From the NCBI GenBank assembly GCA_030762895.1, contig CM061069.1, positions 101,759,923-101,823,922 on the forward strand: a DNA stretch of 64,000 nucleotides. The letters are read 5' to 3'. This document shows, piece by piece, positions 22,032 to 34,500 of this stretch. A program made the translations under genes and the position numbers. Source of the DNA: Sophora flavescens. Its lineage: Eukaryota; Streptophyta; Magnoliopsida; Fabales; Fabaceae. The notes beneath the pieces were generated by a model that was not told the DNA's origin, searched no databases, and saw only the letters and a list, made by a program, of their open reading frames with translations. How positions within the stretch are numbered: position 1 is the first letter of the stretch; each line of letters starts with the position of its first letter.

Positions 22032-23532
22032 TCAATCAAATCCATGCCTAGGTTCAACATTAGCCTTCCCTGGATGGTATGGAAGATCAAACTGTTCAAG
22101 CAACTCCATCTCTTTCACCATCATTGTCGATACGTGTAAGGATTTCGGACTTAGTGCATCCGCCACAACATTAGCCTTCCCTGGATGGTATTGAAGATCA
22201 AACTCATAGTCCTTAATGAATTCCATCCATCTACGTTGCTTCATGTTCAGCTCCTTCTGATGAAACAAATACTTTAAACTCTTGTGGACACTGAACACAT
22301 TAAACATAGCTCCATAGAGGTAGTCTCGCCATATCTTCAATGCGAACACTATGGCTGCCAACTCCAGATCATGGGTCGGGTAATTTCTTTCATGAACCCT
22401 CAACTGTCGGGAAGCATAAGCCACAAATCTTCCCTCTTGCATCAAAACATAACCCAATCCTTGATATGATGCATCACAGTACAAGTCAAACTGTCCTAAT
22501 GGATCTGGTAACGTCGGCACAGGAGATGTGGTCAACTTCTCTTTTAGCTTCCAAAATCTCTCTTCACACTTCTCTGTCCAAACAAACGCCGCTCCTTTTC
22601 TCGTTAACTGCGTCATAGGCAACGCAATCTTCGAGAAACCCTCAATGAACCTCCTGTAATACCCGGGCAATCCTAGGAAACTCTTCACCTCACTCACTGA
22701 CTTAGGCCTCTCCCATTTAATCATGATCTCTACCTTAACTGGATCAACAACTATCCTTTTCTTATTGATTACATGCCCTAGAAACTGTACTTCCTCTAAC
22801 CAAAATTCACACTTGGACAGCTTACCATACAACTACCTATCTCTCAACACCTATAATACCACTCTCAGTTGTTCCTCGTATTCTTCCTGGCTACGGGAGT
22901 AGATAAGAATATCATCAATAAACACCACAACAAACATGTTGAGGAACGCTCTAAATATCCTTTTCATGTAATCCATGAACACCACTGGAGCATTAGTTAC
23001 ACCAAAAGGCACAACTAGGTACTCGTAGTGTCCATACCTCGTCCTGAAAGCGATCTTAGGTATATCCTCCTTCTTCACCCTAATATGATGGTATCTTGAT
23101 CTTAAATCTATCTTGGAAAACACCGAAGCTCCCTTCAACTGATCCATCAGATCATCTATCCTAGGTAACGGATATTTGTTCTTGATTATAACTTTATTCA
23201 ACTGCCTATAATCCGTGCACAACCTAGAACTTTCATCCTTTTTCTTGACAAACAATATCGGTGCTCCCCAAGGCAAAAACACTCGGTCTGATGAATTCCT
23301 TCTTCATCATGTCATCCAGCTGTTTCTTCGACACTGCCAACTCCACTGGTGACATCCGATAAGGAGCTACTGATATAGGTCCGGTCTCTGGTATGAGATC
23401 TATTGCAAACTCCACCTCCCTCTCTGGTGGCAAACCTGGAACATCAGGAGGGAAAACCTCAGGAAACTCTCTCACGATAGGCAAAAGATCCATACTCGGA
23501 GTCTCCTTAGCTTCCAAAGAGAAAAACATCAC
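22032..23532 (-). pseudogene. Gypsy A reverse transcriptase and RNase H
   Basis: Fragments in order: FPEVFPPDVPGLPPEREVEF (linker to RT), KKDESSRLCTDYRQLNK, YPLPRIDDLMDQLKGA, PFGVTNAP and the catalytic FIDDILIYS. These are followed by the RNase H start YCDASYQGLGYVLMQ with HERNYPTHDLELAAIVFALK. Frameshifts fall near 23270 and a stop near 22840. The C-terminal end holds a micro-duplication: a segment of about 37 bp (ttagccttccctggatggta...) occurs at 22056-22092 and again at 22165-22203. It adds a second YHPGKANV after the normal one and is followed by unrelated residues. The protein would not be functional. Confidence 0.9.
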
Positions 23533-23742
23533 ATACTGCTAAGACTCGTCACTCCTCATAGTTGTTCCTTCATTGGCAGATACTATGCTAGAAGGATCAA
23601 GAAAAGATAAGGTCTTTCAGGTACAGTCTAACACTACATGATTAGCCGAAAGCCAATCCATGCCAAGGATAACGTCTATCTGCTGTATAGGCAAATAGAC
23701 GAGATCTATCAAAAATGTCCTATTTTCAACAACTATAGGACA

Positions 23743-25144
23743 CTATAAGCAAACAGACATAGTGATCAAAGGATCACTAGTAGGGGTAGATACTGTCAAG
23801 GTATATGGTAGCTGAGAAACGGGCAAATGTAAATGATCGACACACTCATGGGACACAAAAGAATGTGTAGCACCTGAATCAAACAACACAGACGAGAGTC
23901 TGCCAGATATTAAACACGTACCTTGAATAAGATTTGTAGATTGAGAGGAATCAAATCCTCTCACTGTAAACACCCTCCCCGTGGCCTGAGGTCTGGTCGT
24001 CTGTCGTCCTGCTACTGGAACTCCTCTCCCATCTCCACCTCTGTTAGCTCCGAATCCTCGTCTAGCAGCTAGCGGCTGCTGCCTAGCTCTCTGTCTGCAG
24101 TCACGAGCCAGGTGACCTGGTTTACCACAAACAAAACAACCATGTTTCTCCTGACAGTATCTAATATAGTGCGGTCCCCTGCATCCAAAACAAACTGGGG
24201 CCCTCTGCTGCTGGCCATCTCCGGTAACTGGTGCTGGTGGTGCAGATGTCTGAGTGCTATGTCTCGGTCTAGTATAGGGTTCTCTCCTCCACTGAGAGCC
24301 CCTATCACCTCTCATCTGCTGACCTGCTCTAGTAGGACCCCCACTACACTGTTGTGTCTGCTCTACAGCCTGCCTCTGGTCTATGCTTTCAATGGCACTG
24401 CACCTCTCTACAAGCTCTAGGAAAATCAGGATATCCAAGGGCACTATAGCCCTCCTCAACTCATGTCGTAAACCCTCCTCGAATCTCCGACACATCCAGT
24501 CCTCATTTGAAAACCTCTGGTAGAACTCAAAACTAAATCAGGGCCTCAAATCTGGTCGCATAATCACCAACAGACCGGTCTCCCTGCTGGAGACTCTTGA
24601 ACTCTCTCTCCTTCTCACGTCTGACTAACCGTAGGAAGTACTTCTCAAAGAAACACTCTCTAAACAACTCCCAACTGATCAATCTGCCCTAAGCCTCTAG
24701 CAATCTCCTCTTTCCTCTTTACCATGACTCAGCCCCTCCGGTCATCATGAAGGCGGCATAAGTCACCTTCCTGTCATCTCTGCATCTCATGGTATCAAAG
24801 ATCTTCTCAAGCTCCTGAATCCACCACTCTACTCGCTCTAGATCATACTCTCCACTGAACTGTTGTGGCTTACCTTTGAGAAAGGTAGCCAATCCTTCAT
24901 CCCAGCCTCAACGGCTCTCCTCCTATCCTACAGCTCCTGTAACTCTACCTCTCTCTGTACCCTCTGAGCATCCTGCCGCGCCTGCTGCAACAGAACGGAT
25001 GCTAACTCGCTGATAGTCCGAAGAGTCTCGGGGGACTCTCATCCACCTCCAATCCCTACCTCTGGCTGATGAGGCTCATCCTCTACACCCTCTATCGCTC
25101 TACCACCACCACGTCTGCACGTCCTCGTCCTCTGCCTCGAGCCA
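23743..25144 (-). pseudogene. Gypsy A gag and protease
   Basis: ATG 25144 starts MARGRGRADVVVVER and then hits a stop, so the N-terminal gag is broken. Gag similarity continues through frameshifts to about 24496. The open stretch 24495-23743 contains the nucleocapsid CCHC zinc knuckle CFVCGKPGHLARDC, preceded by a partial one (CFGCRGPHYIRYC), and then the aspartic protease active-site motif DSGATHSF near 23880. Gag packages element RNA; the protease processes the polyprotein. The upstream leader lies between here and the primer-binding site at 25349. Confidence 0.88.
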
Positions 25145-25348
25145 TGATCCGGTTAAAAGAAATCATTAGCCCACATCAAGGTGACATATAATACTACATA
25201 AAACTGGAATATAAATGATATATGCCATAGAGATGCCGTGTCGGACTCACTACCCAACTTCTAAGCATAATTGTTACCCCATATGGATTCAACTAAATAG
25301 CTAGTTTACCCTAATCACAGTCATCACAGTCCGTTTCAGAACCGAACT

Positions 25349-25360
25349 GCTCTGATACCA
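25349..25360 (-). promoter_or_regulatory. Gypsy A primer-binding site
   Basis: Reads TGGTATCAGAGC on the minus strand (initiator-Met tRNA complement), 5 bases from the LTR edge at 25366. Confidence 0.92.
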
Positions 25361-26569
25361 CCAAATGAGACGCCCCGACGTCCCATTAAAGAAAACCCAA
25401 AATATTAAGACATAATTTCGTTATTATCATTAAGCCGGTATATTAAAACAGCGGAAAAAATTAAAAACTTAAATATACACAACATATATACATACATACA
25501 TAGCATATACACATCAAGACCTAGTATAGTACAGTAGAGGGAATCCCATCAGTCGGATCCCAAAATGTACAAACTGATAATCAACAGAAAATAAAAACAA
25601 CATCCCAAAGAGACAAGACGCACTGGCCATAGACTATGTACTCAACTATGAGGATCCACTGTTCGTCCTCCAACTCTGGCTCATATGAGGTCCCATCAAG
25701 CTCCTCCATAGCTGGCTCCCCCGTAGGATCTTCTCATCACGATCACATAAAAAAAAATGCAATATAGAGAAGACATGGATAAGAAACCATATAACATCAA
25801 ATGTGGAAAAGTTTTAGCTACATTTAATTAAAAAACGCACACTAAACATCCGTCTCCCAAGTATAAATATATGTAACACAATCATCCACAATTCACATCT
25901 AGGATCTTTCCTCTACCCTTCATCATGATGCAATGCAAATGCTGTATGAATAATCTCATCAGGTATCGACCATATCCAGATACCACATCAATATAATCGA
26001 CACGTCCCAGAGTCACCGGGGCACAACCTGGTTCGCGGATGGAGGGTGCCCACGCAAAGCAATGCCAATATAGCTACACAATCCGGTGCACACCTCTGAA
26101 CCCTGGTCAGGGTGCTCATGCAATGCATGAACTATAGCTGCAACTAAAATGAAATCATCTCTGGGTGGTCTGCCATTAGCCTATCCCCGAGAATTATCCC
26201 TCCGAGGTATAAACCCCACTCGACCATGTTTCTGGTCCCTCATATCACAAACCATGTTTCAGGTCACCCCCTAGTGCCCTAATCGCTCATCATAATCTCA
26301 TAGATAACCTCAAAATAATCTAATCTCATCAATCTCATCCTCATGTCACGATAATCATCTCGATTAGGCACTGCTATCACATATCATATGCAATCCCCAA
26401 TACATCCTCATTTCTCAACATAACTTGTAACTTACTCAACCTCTTAGCGCAATCATAACACTCATCATATCATCACAATCATCATCATGTTATCCAAAAT
26501 CATCATCATATATCATCATGTCGGAATATCATTTCCAAATAATAAATGCCAAAATATAATAATGATAAT

Positions 26570-26586
26570 AATAATGATGATAATGA

Positions 26587-26661
<75 letters not shown>

Positions 26662-26754
26662 GTATAAACACTTTCAAAAATAATTACAACACTCATGATA
26701 TCATACATCAAGTACCAAGTTCAAATCAACCAGTCAAACAGGCAATTATCCCGT

Positions 26755-26817
<63 letters not shown>
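26570..26817. repeat. (AAT)n and (TA)n microsatellites in the Gypsy A 5' LTR
   Basis: About 30 AAT/AATAATG units followed by about 29 TA units. They sit in the same places as the tracts in the 3' LTR but are longer. Confidence 0.95.
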
Positions 26818-26818
<1 letters not shown>

Positions 26819-27302
26819 CATAACGACGATAAACGCACAATTTCTATATCTTTATCGGTACCACTGAGTAGTCCCTAATGTGGTATAGACAAATTCTACC
26901 CTACGCGATTCTCGGGCCTCGGAGCTTCCAAAAAATCACCTAAGCATCACATTGCAAAGTACATGTTACTACGAGTTCATACTTGAAGAAGAAATTGAAT
27001 TCCGATAAACGAAACGAAAGATACATAGAGAAACGTAACGAACGGAGCTTCGACATAAAAGAGGATGATTTACCTTCTGTTTTAGGAGAAACGAAGAAGA
27101 GAAGTAGATATCCTTGCTACAATCACAACCACGTACTCCATTTCGCGATTGGATGATCGAAACTCGCACAACTCTCACCAGAAGTTCTTTCTCTCTCTTG
27201 TTTTCTCCTCTCTCTCTCTAGAAATCCTCTCTTTTCTGCTCTCAGTGCTCAGTTTTCATTTTTGTCTTCTATTATTTTAGTTTTGGCTTGAGTGACTTAT
27301 GT

Positions 27303-28886
27303 TGTTGGAACCAAAGTGGTTATGGTTTATTTAATCTCTAAGTTTTGATGTTAACAAAGGGATTAAATTTGCTTGGCAAAGTGTTAGTTGAGATCTAACA
27401 AGTGAGTTCAGTTTTTGCAGGAATATCCAAAATAATATAAGCATACAATGCTTGGACTCATGCAAAGAATTACCCGTCCAAAGGTTATTTAAACTGTTTA
27501 TATTTTAAATGATAAGTAGAATGGTTTTCCTTAGTAGACGAGGCTATAAATGAATACCTAAATAACTTGTTAGGTATAGCAAGTCCAAAGACTTGAAAAT
27601 AAGTGCGTCCATTCTGCCACGGCAGAAGACGTGTGCTATCATTGAAACTCAAGCATACTTCATAATGTCTAACTAAAATTCAGTAGACGTCCAGAGTGCC
27701 ATGTCACTGAACTGATTTTCTCTTAAGGGCTTAGCAAGTCCAAAAACTTGTGTGGACGAGCACTTTTGTCACTTCAGTGGATGAGCGTTCTGTCACTTCA
27801 GTGGATGAGCAAAATTAAAATCTTGTATAGATGTGTTCTTAAAACAAAGTAGACGGTTCCATATGTTTACTACCTTGAATGTGATTTAATGCAATATGGT
27901 TCATAATGAATTTATTTCAAATGAATATTTGTTCTTTCCATTTGTTTTTATCCGATTAATGTCTTGTTCCTTTATGATAAAGTTCATAGCACTATCAAGG
28001 AAATACAAAAAGCAAATAGTACAATTGGAATTGCAAAATGATCTATACGATGACATCTTTATTGCTGAACAAAAGCTGTGTTATACACAAAGGACGAAAG
28101 AAAGTCTTTAAGGTACAACTGCTCAAAACATTGAGCCTCCATTTTTTGATTGCCTGATAACCAAGGACACTTTTCAACATGACCAAAATCAAGCTATCAG
28201 TCTCAACGGATATCAAGCATTTAATGCTATCTCTAAACGGGATTATTCAAAGTAACCGTTGAAGAATTTCAAGAGAAGAAGAAGGTCACTGTATAAGTAG
28301 AAGACCTCAGGTACTAAAGCAAAGAACTTTCTCTAGCTAACAACTCTTGCCTATACAATATTTACGAGAGCAAGCTCTTTTTTGTTCTTTAAAAAGACAA
28401 AAGTCTGAAATCTCTTAGTTTGAATATTGTGAAAATTTTCAACAGATCTTAAACTTTCATATCCTCACACTTAGTGAGTTAAGTAGATCCAAATTGTAAA
28501 TCTCTTTGTTAGAGTTAGAGCCTGAGAGGCTTGGTAGAGAAAGAATAATTGTAGCCTGAAGAGGTGTTGAATACTTGTAACGTATTTGGAGAATAGTGGA
28601 GAAAATCCTTCAAGTCGAAGGGACTGGACGTAGCTCTTGGTTGAAAAAGAGTGAACCAGGATAAATCACCTAAGTGAATTTTCTATCCCTTATCTCTTAC
28701 AATTTTTTTTACTAACTGTGGGATTTGATTTTGGTTTTGTTAATCCTTTAAAAAGGATTTCTTGTGTGCTTAATCTCTTTATCTTCTGCTTAAGAAAAAG
28801 TTGTTCAAAAAGGTTTTTTTTGAAAATAATTAACAAACACAATTCAACCCCCCTCCCCCTTCTTGTGTTTGCCTATGCCAACTTCA
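27303..28886. mobile_element. LTR-type insertion (probably a Copia solo LTR) inside the Gypsy A 5' LTR
   Basis: The empty site is seen in the sister LTR (cttatgtcacttaag). The 1584-bp insert begins TGTTGGAACC and ends CCAACTTCA, with a perfect 5-bp TSD tatgt (27298-27302 and 28887-28891). The TG...CA ends, the 5-bp TSD, and the caattcaacccccctcccc stretch near the right end are typical of Copia LTRs. No internal domain or second LTR is present, so a solo LTR is most likely. A short frame at 27896-28111 has no recognisable domain. Confidence 0.82.
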
Positions 28887-30372
28887 TATGTCACTTAAGC
28901 CCTTTTTATTTTGCTGATTCACGCAGCCACGCTCGAGCATGAGAAATTCCACGCTTCAGTGTGGTAATTGCCATGCTTGAGCGTGGAAAGCCACCGTGCC
29001 ATGCATCCACTCACAGGCTGCCACTTAAGCCTTGATGACACGTGGCAAGTGAAAGCATGGCCCTTGTCTGGTTGACTTGGGTGCTTGAGTGTGGATACAC
29101 CCACGCTCCAGTATTGACTTCTGGTAAAAGTCAACTCTTTGCGTTCAGGGTCCGTTCGACTTCCGATTACGCTCAAAATTTGAGATATAGGCTCATTAGG
29201 ACCTAATAAACAACCTAAAACCATCAAACGCCTAATCTCAACTCTAACTACAAAATTCTTATTTCAAACTCAGACATCTCAAATACGCTCACCGGGAAAA
29301 CCCTAATTGATCTCCACGTTCCAACTCACTCGAAAAAGTCGCGTACTTGCCATGCGAAGGTCTCCAAGTCTCAAACAACATCTCAGCTATGTATTCCAAG
29401 TCCTAACCCAAAACCTCATACGTAAACCATACATAAAATACTGGATGTTACACTAACCCTTCATCTTACGCTACCCCCAATGCCTACATGTCAATATTAT
29501 TCCTTCTCACCATACTTGGTATGAAGATTCCCAAAAAGATAATATTGGCAAACTAGGCACGTTCCCTCGAGCGGCTCGACGAGTTCCTCAAGCCTTGGTC
29601 AAACAAGAAGGGAAGAGAACAACCAATTAATCCCCAATTCAAAAGAAAGGAAAAAGAGATTAAGGAGGGATAACCACGTTAACTTCTCTCCCAAACGGAC
29701 TCACAAACTCCAAGAACTTCAAGGGTTTCAAAGGAAAACTAAGAAAGATGAAGAGAGGAAGCTATTGAGGTTAACAATGTGAGAAATAGAGTTTAGGTCG
29801 AGTCTTATTGTATAAATACAAGTTAGGGCATAACGGGCTCCTATTCCAGCCCAAACTCTATATATATCAGTATTTTGACTATAACTTGAGCTACAAGTTT
29901 CCGATTGAGGTATTCTTGGTGTCGTTAGAAATCTCAGAGAAGTGTCTACAAATTAATGTCTAAAGATCGAATCCTAAATCGGACTCTAAGATGGTCAAAA
30001 GTTTGATGGAAATTCAGTGACAAATTTGGTAGTTTTTCCTAGATAGGATCCTTAGGAGATTATGATAAGATCTTAAGAGATAATAAAAAGACGATTATCC
30101 TATATTAATAAGGACTCAACTCTGATTAATTGAGGCACTAAAACCTAGGAGATACACTATCTCTATTTAAATACTAAATCACACGATATCTCATAATATC
30201 TTAATCACTTATTATTAATAAAAACACATATTATATATTAACATATAAAATCACATACAAAATCGTATATCTATATAAGATCACACATTAAGGGACACAA
30301 TCTCATATTAATGGAAATAATCATATATTAAAATACATATTATCATATTTAATAATATATACATACATACAC

Positions 30373-31245
30373 TGATGTGATCAAGGATTGATCACTAAAC
30401 ATTTGAGGATCTTTCTTTGATTTCAAGAGCTAAGAATTCAAGATCAAACACAAACTAGAACAATAGAATGAAGCTTGATTCTCAAGTGAGAATCTAGAGA
30501 AACAAAAAGGAGTAAAAGAGCACAATTATATATGAATTGAAATGACAAGAACAAGAATTGAATTGCAGAATTTAAATTGCAAGAATTAAAGAACAACAAA
30601 GTAGAAAATGGAATAGGAAGAAGATGAAGGGGAAGGCGCGACAAATGCATTCTTCTTGGAGAAGAAGATTCAATTTGATAAGCCAAGGGAAGATTCACCA
30701 CTTGAATAATGATATTCAAGATAAGAATCAAGGTTCAATTCATGAACCAAGAAGAGGAGAACTCTAAACTCTCTCTAGCAATCTCAAGTGTGAGAAAGCT
30801 CAAATATATTCAAACTTGACAAAATGAATTACAAGAAGCCTATTTATAGATGAGCAAGGTGCTCATCCTCCTACTAATGCAAGGCAGCGCCTCCTACAAG
30901 CTAAACCCAAGTGTGGGCTTTGATTTGGGCCTAATGTTTCCTACTTAGATGCTAATGACCCAATAGGCCCAATTCCTAAACTAGTCGTAAGTGCTTTTAT
31001 GAATAAGCACTTCTATTACACGAAGTCTAATCTATACAAAGGTCCTAGTTCCTATATTTATTACATGAAGTCTAATATATACAAAGGTCCTAGGTCCTAT
31101 CCATAACTAGGTGGTCAATGGCTCAATGCATAAGAGGTTCAAAGTGATATCTTCTTCATGAAGTTGCTTATGAGACAAGTGATTGACCACCATCTTCTTG
31201 AGTGTGTCTTGGACTCTTCTAACAACACTAATAACAATTACATTA
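30373..31245. mobile_element. Possible further LTR-type insertion
   Basis: This segment accounts for most of the extra length of the solo LTR relative to 933-3159. It starts tgatgtgatcaagg and stops near ttctaaca, with acac on both sides as a weak possible TSD. No coding region is recognised. Boundaries are uncertain. Confidence 0.3.
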
Positions 31246-31272
31246 TCAATTATATAAATAGAAATGCTAACT

Positions 31273-31273
31273 T

Positions 31274-31312
<39 letters not shown>

Positions 31313-31322
31313 CAACAACAAC
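31273..31322. repeat. (AAT)n/(AAC)n microsatellite
   Basis: About 12 AAT units followed by AAC units, near the right end of the solo LTR. Confidence 0.9.
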
Positions 31323-31503
31323 TAGGCATCCATAATAACATAATCCCTTATACGAAAATCGGGGTGTTACATTGGCCATCAACATTTATTGTATCTTTGT
31401 TATTGCTTCATCTAATTATTTCAAAAGTCTAAACGCTCAAACTTTTCAATATTAACTTTATTAGAGTTTGATTATCTTATCAAGAAGAGATTGTTCTTAA
31501 CAT

Positions 31504-34500
31504 TGTAACACCATTCTCGGGTGCTACATTATAAGTGATATTTTAAGGTTGAAAAGTAGGTTAATTAAAACTGGCTATAAAAGAATGGGGTAATTTTTTT
31601 ATTTTTCGTAAGTCGTAAATATAACTACTTTGTTTTAAATGAATGGACAATCAAATATTCCATTATCACAATTAGGGTCATGAGTTCGAAAATCATTTAC
31701 ATAATACCCAACTCGACTCATAAACGAGAATCATAGAATGTACAGACTCAACATAAAGATGTGGAGATGCAGCTCCTAAAATATAAGACAGTTGGAGTCG
31801 CAGCTCCATAGACAGTTACATTAACTCCCAAACATACCCAGCTAGCCAAACTAAAATAGAAAAAACAATCATTTCTCATACATCGTGAGAAAGACAAACC
31901 CAACTGACGAGATCTAGTGAAAACTTTATTTGAGTCCACTACCGACGTCGTCACAAAAGACACTACTAGAGCTACTACAATAGTAACTCTCGAACTAAGC
32001 CATTCCTCTTCCAAGAGAAAAACTTGGTCAACGAACTATCGATAGTCTGGAAGACGTCCACTAGAAACTCCAACATAACGTCCACACACTCGAACCTCAA
32101 TCTCTACGATGCGTTGGTCAAGCGATATCTTGATGTCTCAATCTTCTCAAAAGAATACAGAAGACACATAGCCAGTCGAAATAGGCAATATAAAAATAAG
32201 GAGGCGAGATTTCCATTTATCTGACACATAAGGCAGACATGCAGTGGTACGACTCCTAGGTATGTACAATTAACAATTATCAATCATATCTACACTCATA
32301 ACAAAACAATAATGCTTCACAAAAACATGACCACAACACTATGTTTTCCTAGATAGAAGACATCTAAGACTTGAGGAGTGAACTCTGAAATCCTATACCA
32401 TAGTTTTACGAACAGTCAGAGAGAGTGGTTCGGAAGATTATTCCGGAGGTACCAGCCTTGGGTAATAAAGAATGCTTCAATAGTAAAGGGCGTGCACGTC
32501 ATAGGCTTTTTCGGGAACATCCTACACTACCAGAAAACATGTAGCGTCTATTCAAGTATGTCGGTGTATTGCCATATCACCATGCCACAGAGGAGCAACC
32601 CACTGGGCTTATGTGAGTATTTCATAACCCCGACATCCCCAAGCATCAACCAGATCGGCCCTACGGAATTCACACCCGCATTAAAGTGTTACCTAAATCT
32701 CCTAGGCACAACTACCTTACAAAACATAGCTTCACTATGTGTTTAGGCAAAATTTCCGGAAAAATGCGTTCTTCTTGTCTTTCCATCAGATGACATCTGG
32801 ATTCCATCATAATTCTTTCACGTTTAAGTCCGAATTATGGTACTTAACATCCTGTTGAAGTTCTCAGGTATCCTTTCATCTTTGTTTAAAGATATCTTAA
32901 AACACTTTGTTTAAAAGTCCTAACGCATTATGAGATTGGAACACAAGTCCAATTATTTATTTCTCTATACTTTTATAATCGAGCCTTTTTCTTTGGCTTC
33001 TAAGAAAACAAATCATTCCGAGTCCATTAAATTTTATGGAATATGGATACTGAATTATCCATACTTTATGACATAAGGTCGTGTTCTACCCCACATCATA
33101 AATTATTACGTTCGTATTTTCACTAAGTCGTTCTTGACTTAGGTTTTTTTTTTTTTTTTTGCATTTTACTGTAAAAGCTCGTCTTTGAAGACTAAAATCC
33201 TTTTGACTTAAAACAAAAACCTTTAGATAACATCAAATCAATTTTCAATATTAATTTCCATCAAAGATACATAGGTATCAATTTCTCAAAACATTTGCTC
33301 GAAAATCCTTAAAAACGTTTAACGACGTTTTTGCCGTTTTTTACTGAATTTAGGCCCAAAAGTCATATTTTGAAAACATGGCTCTTCACCTCAAATGTAT
33401 CACCCTCCTAGGTTATATTACTCATATGAAAATGTTGAAACACTGATTTTACATCTAAATCTCCATTTATACAAAATTTCTAAGAAATTGACTGAACATC
33501 GTTAATTTTGTAAATCGAGTAAATCCTTTTACAAAGATTTTACACTCCAATAGTCCAAAACTCATTTTACAGTTTTAGAACAGTTTAATAGGTATGAAAA
33601 ACAGTTTATAATTGTCCATTACATAAATTTTTTGAAATTACAGTTTAGTCCCTAAACTTTCATTAATTATAAAAAGGTCCTTATTCACTTAAAACCTTGT
33701 AACTTTTTATTTATAACTTCAAATCACACCAAACCAACTTCTATTGAAATATTTTTCAGTTACCCTCAATTTTTCAGAAATTACATTTCTGCCCCCAAAT
33801 ATTTTACAATAATTGCAAAAAGGTCCTTGTTACAAAAAAAACTTATAACTTTTTATGTATTAATTCAATTAACACCAAACCAATTTCTATGGTTTTGTCT
33901 CATCAAGGACTACAATCTTAACACACAAGAATATGAATTTCAGTGCAGCCACTGAAATTCTCAAAAATTGCATTTTAGTCCCTAAGGACTCATAAATTTA
34001 TATCTTTCAATATACACATCCCAATAAATCCAAACCAATTTCTATACTCTTATATATTCATTCAATCCTCATAAAAATTATTCGAACAATTTAACTCCAT
34101 ATGGAACCCATTTAACCAGTCAAGGCCGAATGGCTAAAGGATGATCATGTTAGGCAATTTTTCACATTAAATCAAATAAACAACCATCAAGTATCCAAAT
34201 AGAAATCATTAACACCAATATCAACATATATCAAAATCAAGCATCACCCAAATCCTCCAAGAGGATCACACACATATGCAACTCAATATACCAATTTCAT
34301 ACTTAGAAATTACAAGACCATATATACACTAATTAAACCAACAACATATCTACTTTAAAGTAGGATAGTGGTAATCTCCCACATACCTCTTGTAGATCAC
34401 TTGAAACTCAACTAATAGAAGGATGTTGTTCACCTAAAGCCTCAAGGTTTGAACCAACAAAACCTAGCCATGAACAACCAACAAGAATCAAGTTAAAGAT

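Larger units (their letters stand above)
17957..29452 (-). mobile_element. Gypsy A: full-length but decayed Ty3/Gypsy retrotransposon
   Basis: The 11.5 kb element has two LTRs (17957-20523 and 25366-29452), primer-binding site TGGTATCAGAGC next to the right LTR, and a C-rich polypurine-tract complement (accccccttaaaa) next to the left one. The 5-bp TSD ctaac is perfect (17952-17956 and 29453-29457). It is read on the minus strand in the order gag, protease, RT, RNase H, integrase, chromodomain-like tail, so it belongs to the chromovirus (Tekay/Del-like) branch of Ty3/Gypsy. Coding parts are broken by several frameshifts and stops. A 1.58 kb insertion in the 5' LTR is a later event. Confidence 0.93.
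25366..29452 (-). repeat. Gypsy A 5' LTR with a later insertion
   Basis: tgagacgccccg...ggatgttaca. The native sequence is about 2.5 kb; the rest is the insertion at 27303-28886. A block of about 150 bp present in the left LTR (about 19380-19550) is missing near 26890. Near 25650-25735 the minus strand encodes an acidic leader frame (MEELDGTSYEPELEDEQW). In the left LTR a 1-nt insertion shifts the same frame. Confidence 0.93.
17070..31371 (-). repeat. Solo LTR (element C family), split by Gypsy A
   Basis: Begins tgtgacaccctcc at 17070 and ends ggggtgttaca at 31371. Flanks ttgga and ttggc are a 5-bp TSD with one mismatch. The real LTR sequence is 17070-17956 plus 29458-31371 (about 2.8 kb) and is related to the LTR at 933-3159. 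It is orientated minus, like that element. No internal domain remains, so it arose by LTR-LTR recombination. A TATA-like tgtataaatac lies near 29817. The region beyond that TATA box is about 1.2 kb longer than in the 933-3159 LTR, probably because of a further insertion around 30373-31245. Confidence 0.8.

Noticed and set aside
26487..26756. 89-codon Ile-rich open frame
   Set aside because: It reads through AAT/ATG microsatellite sequence in the Gypsy A LTR.
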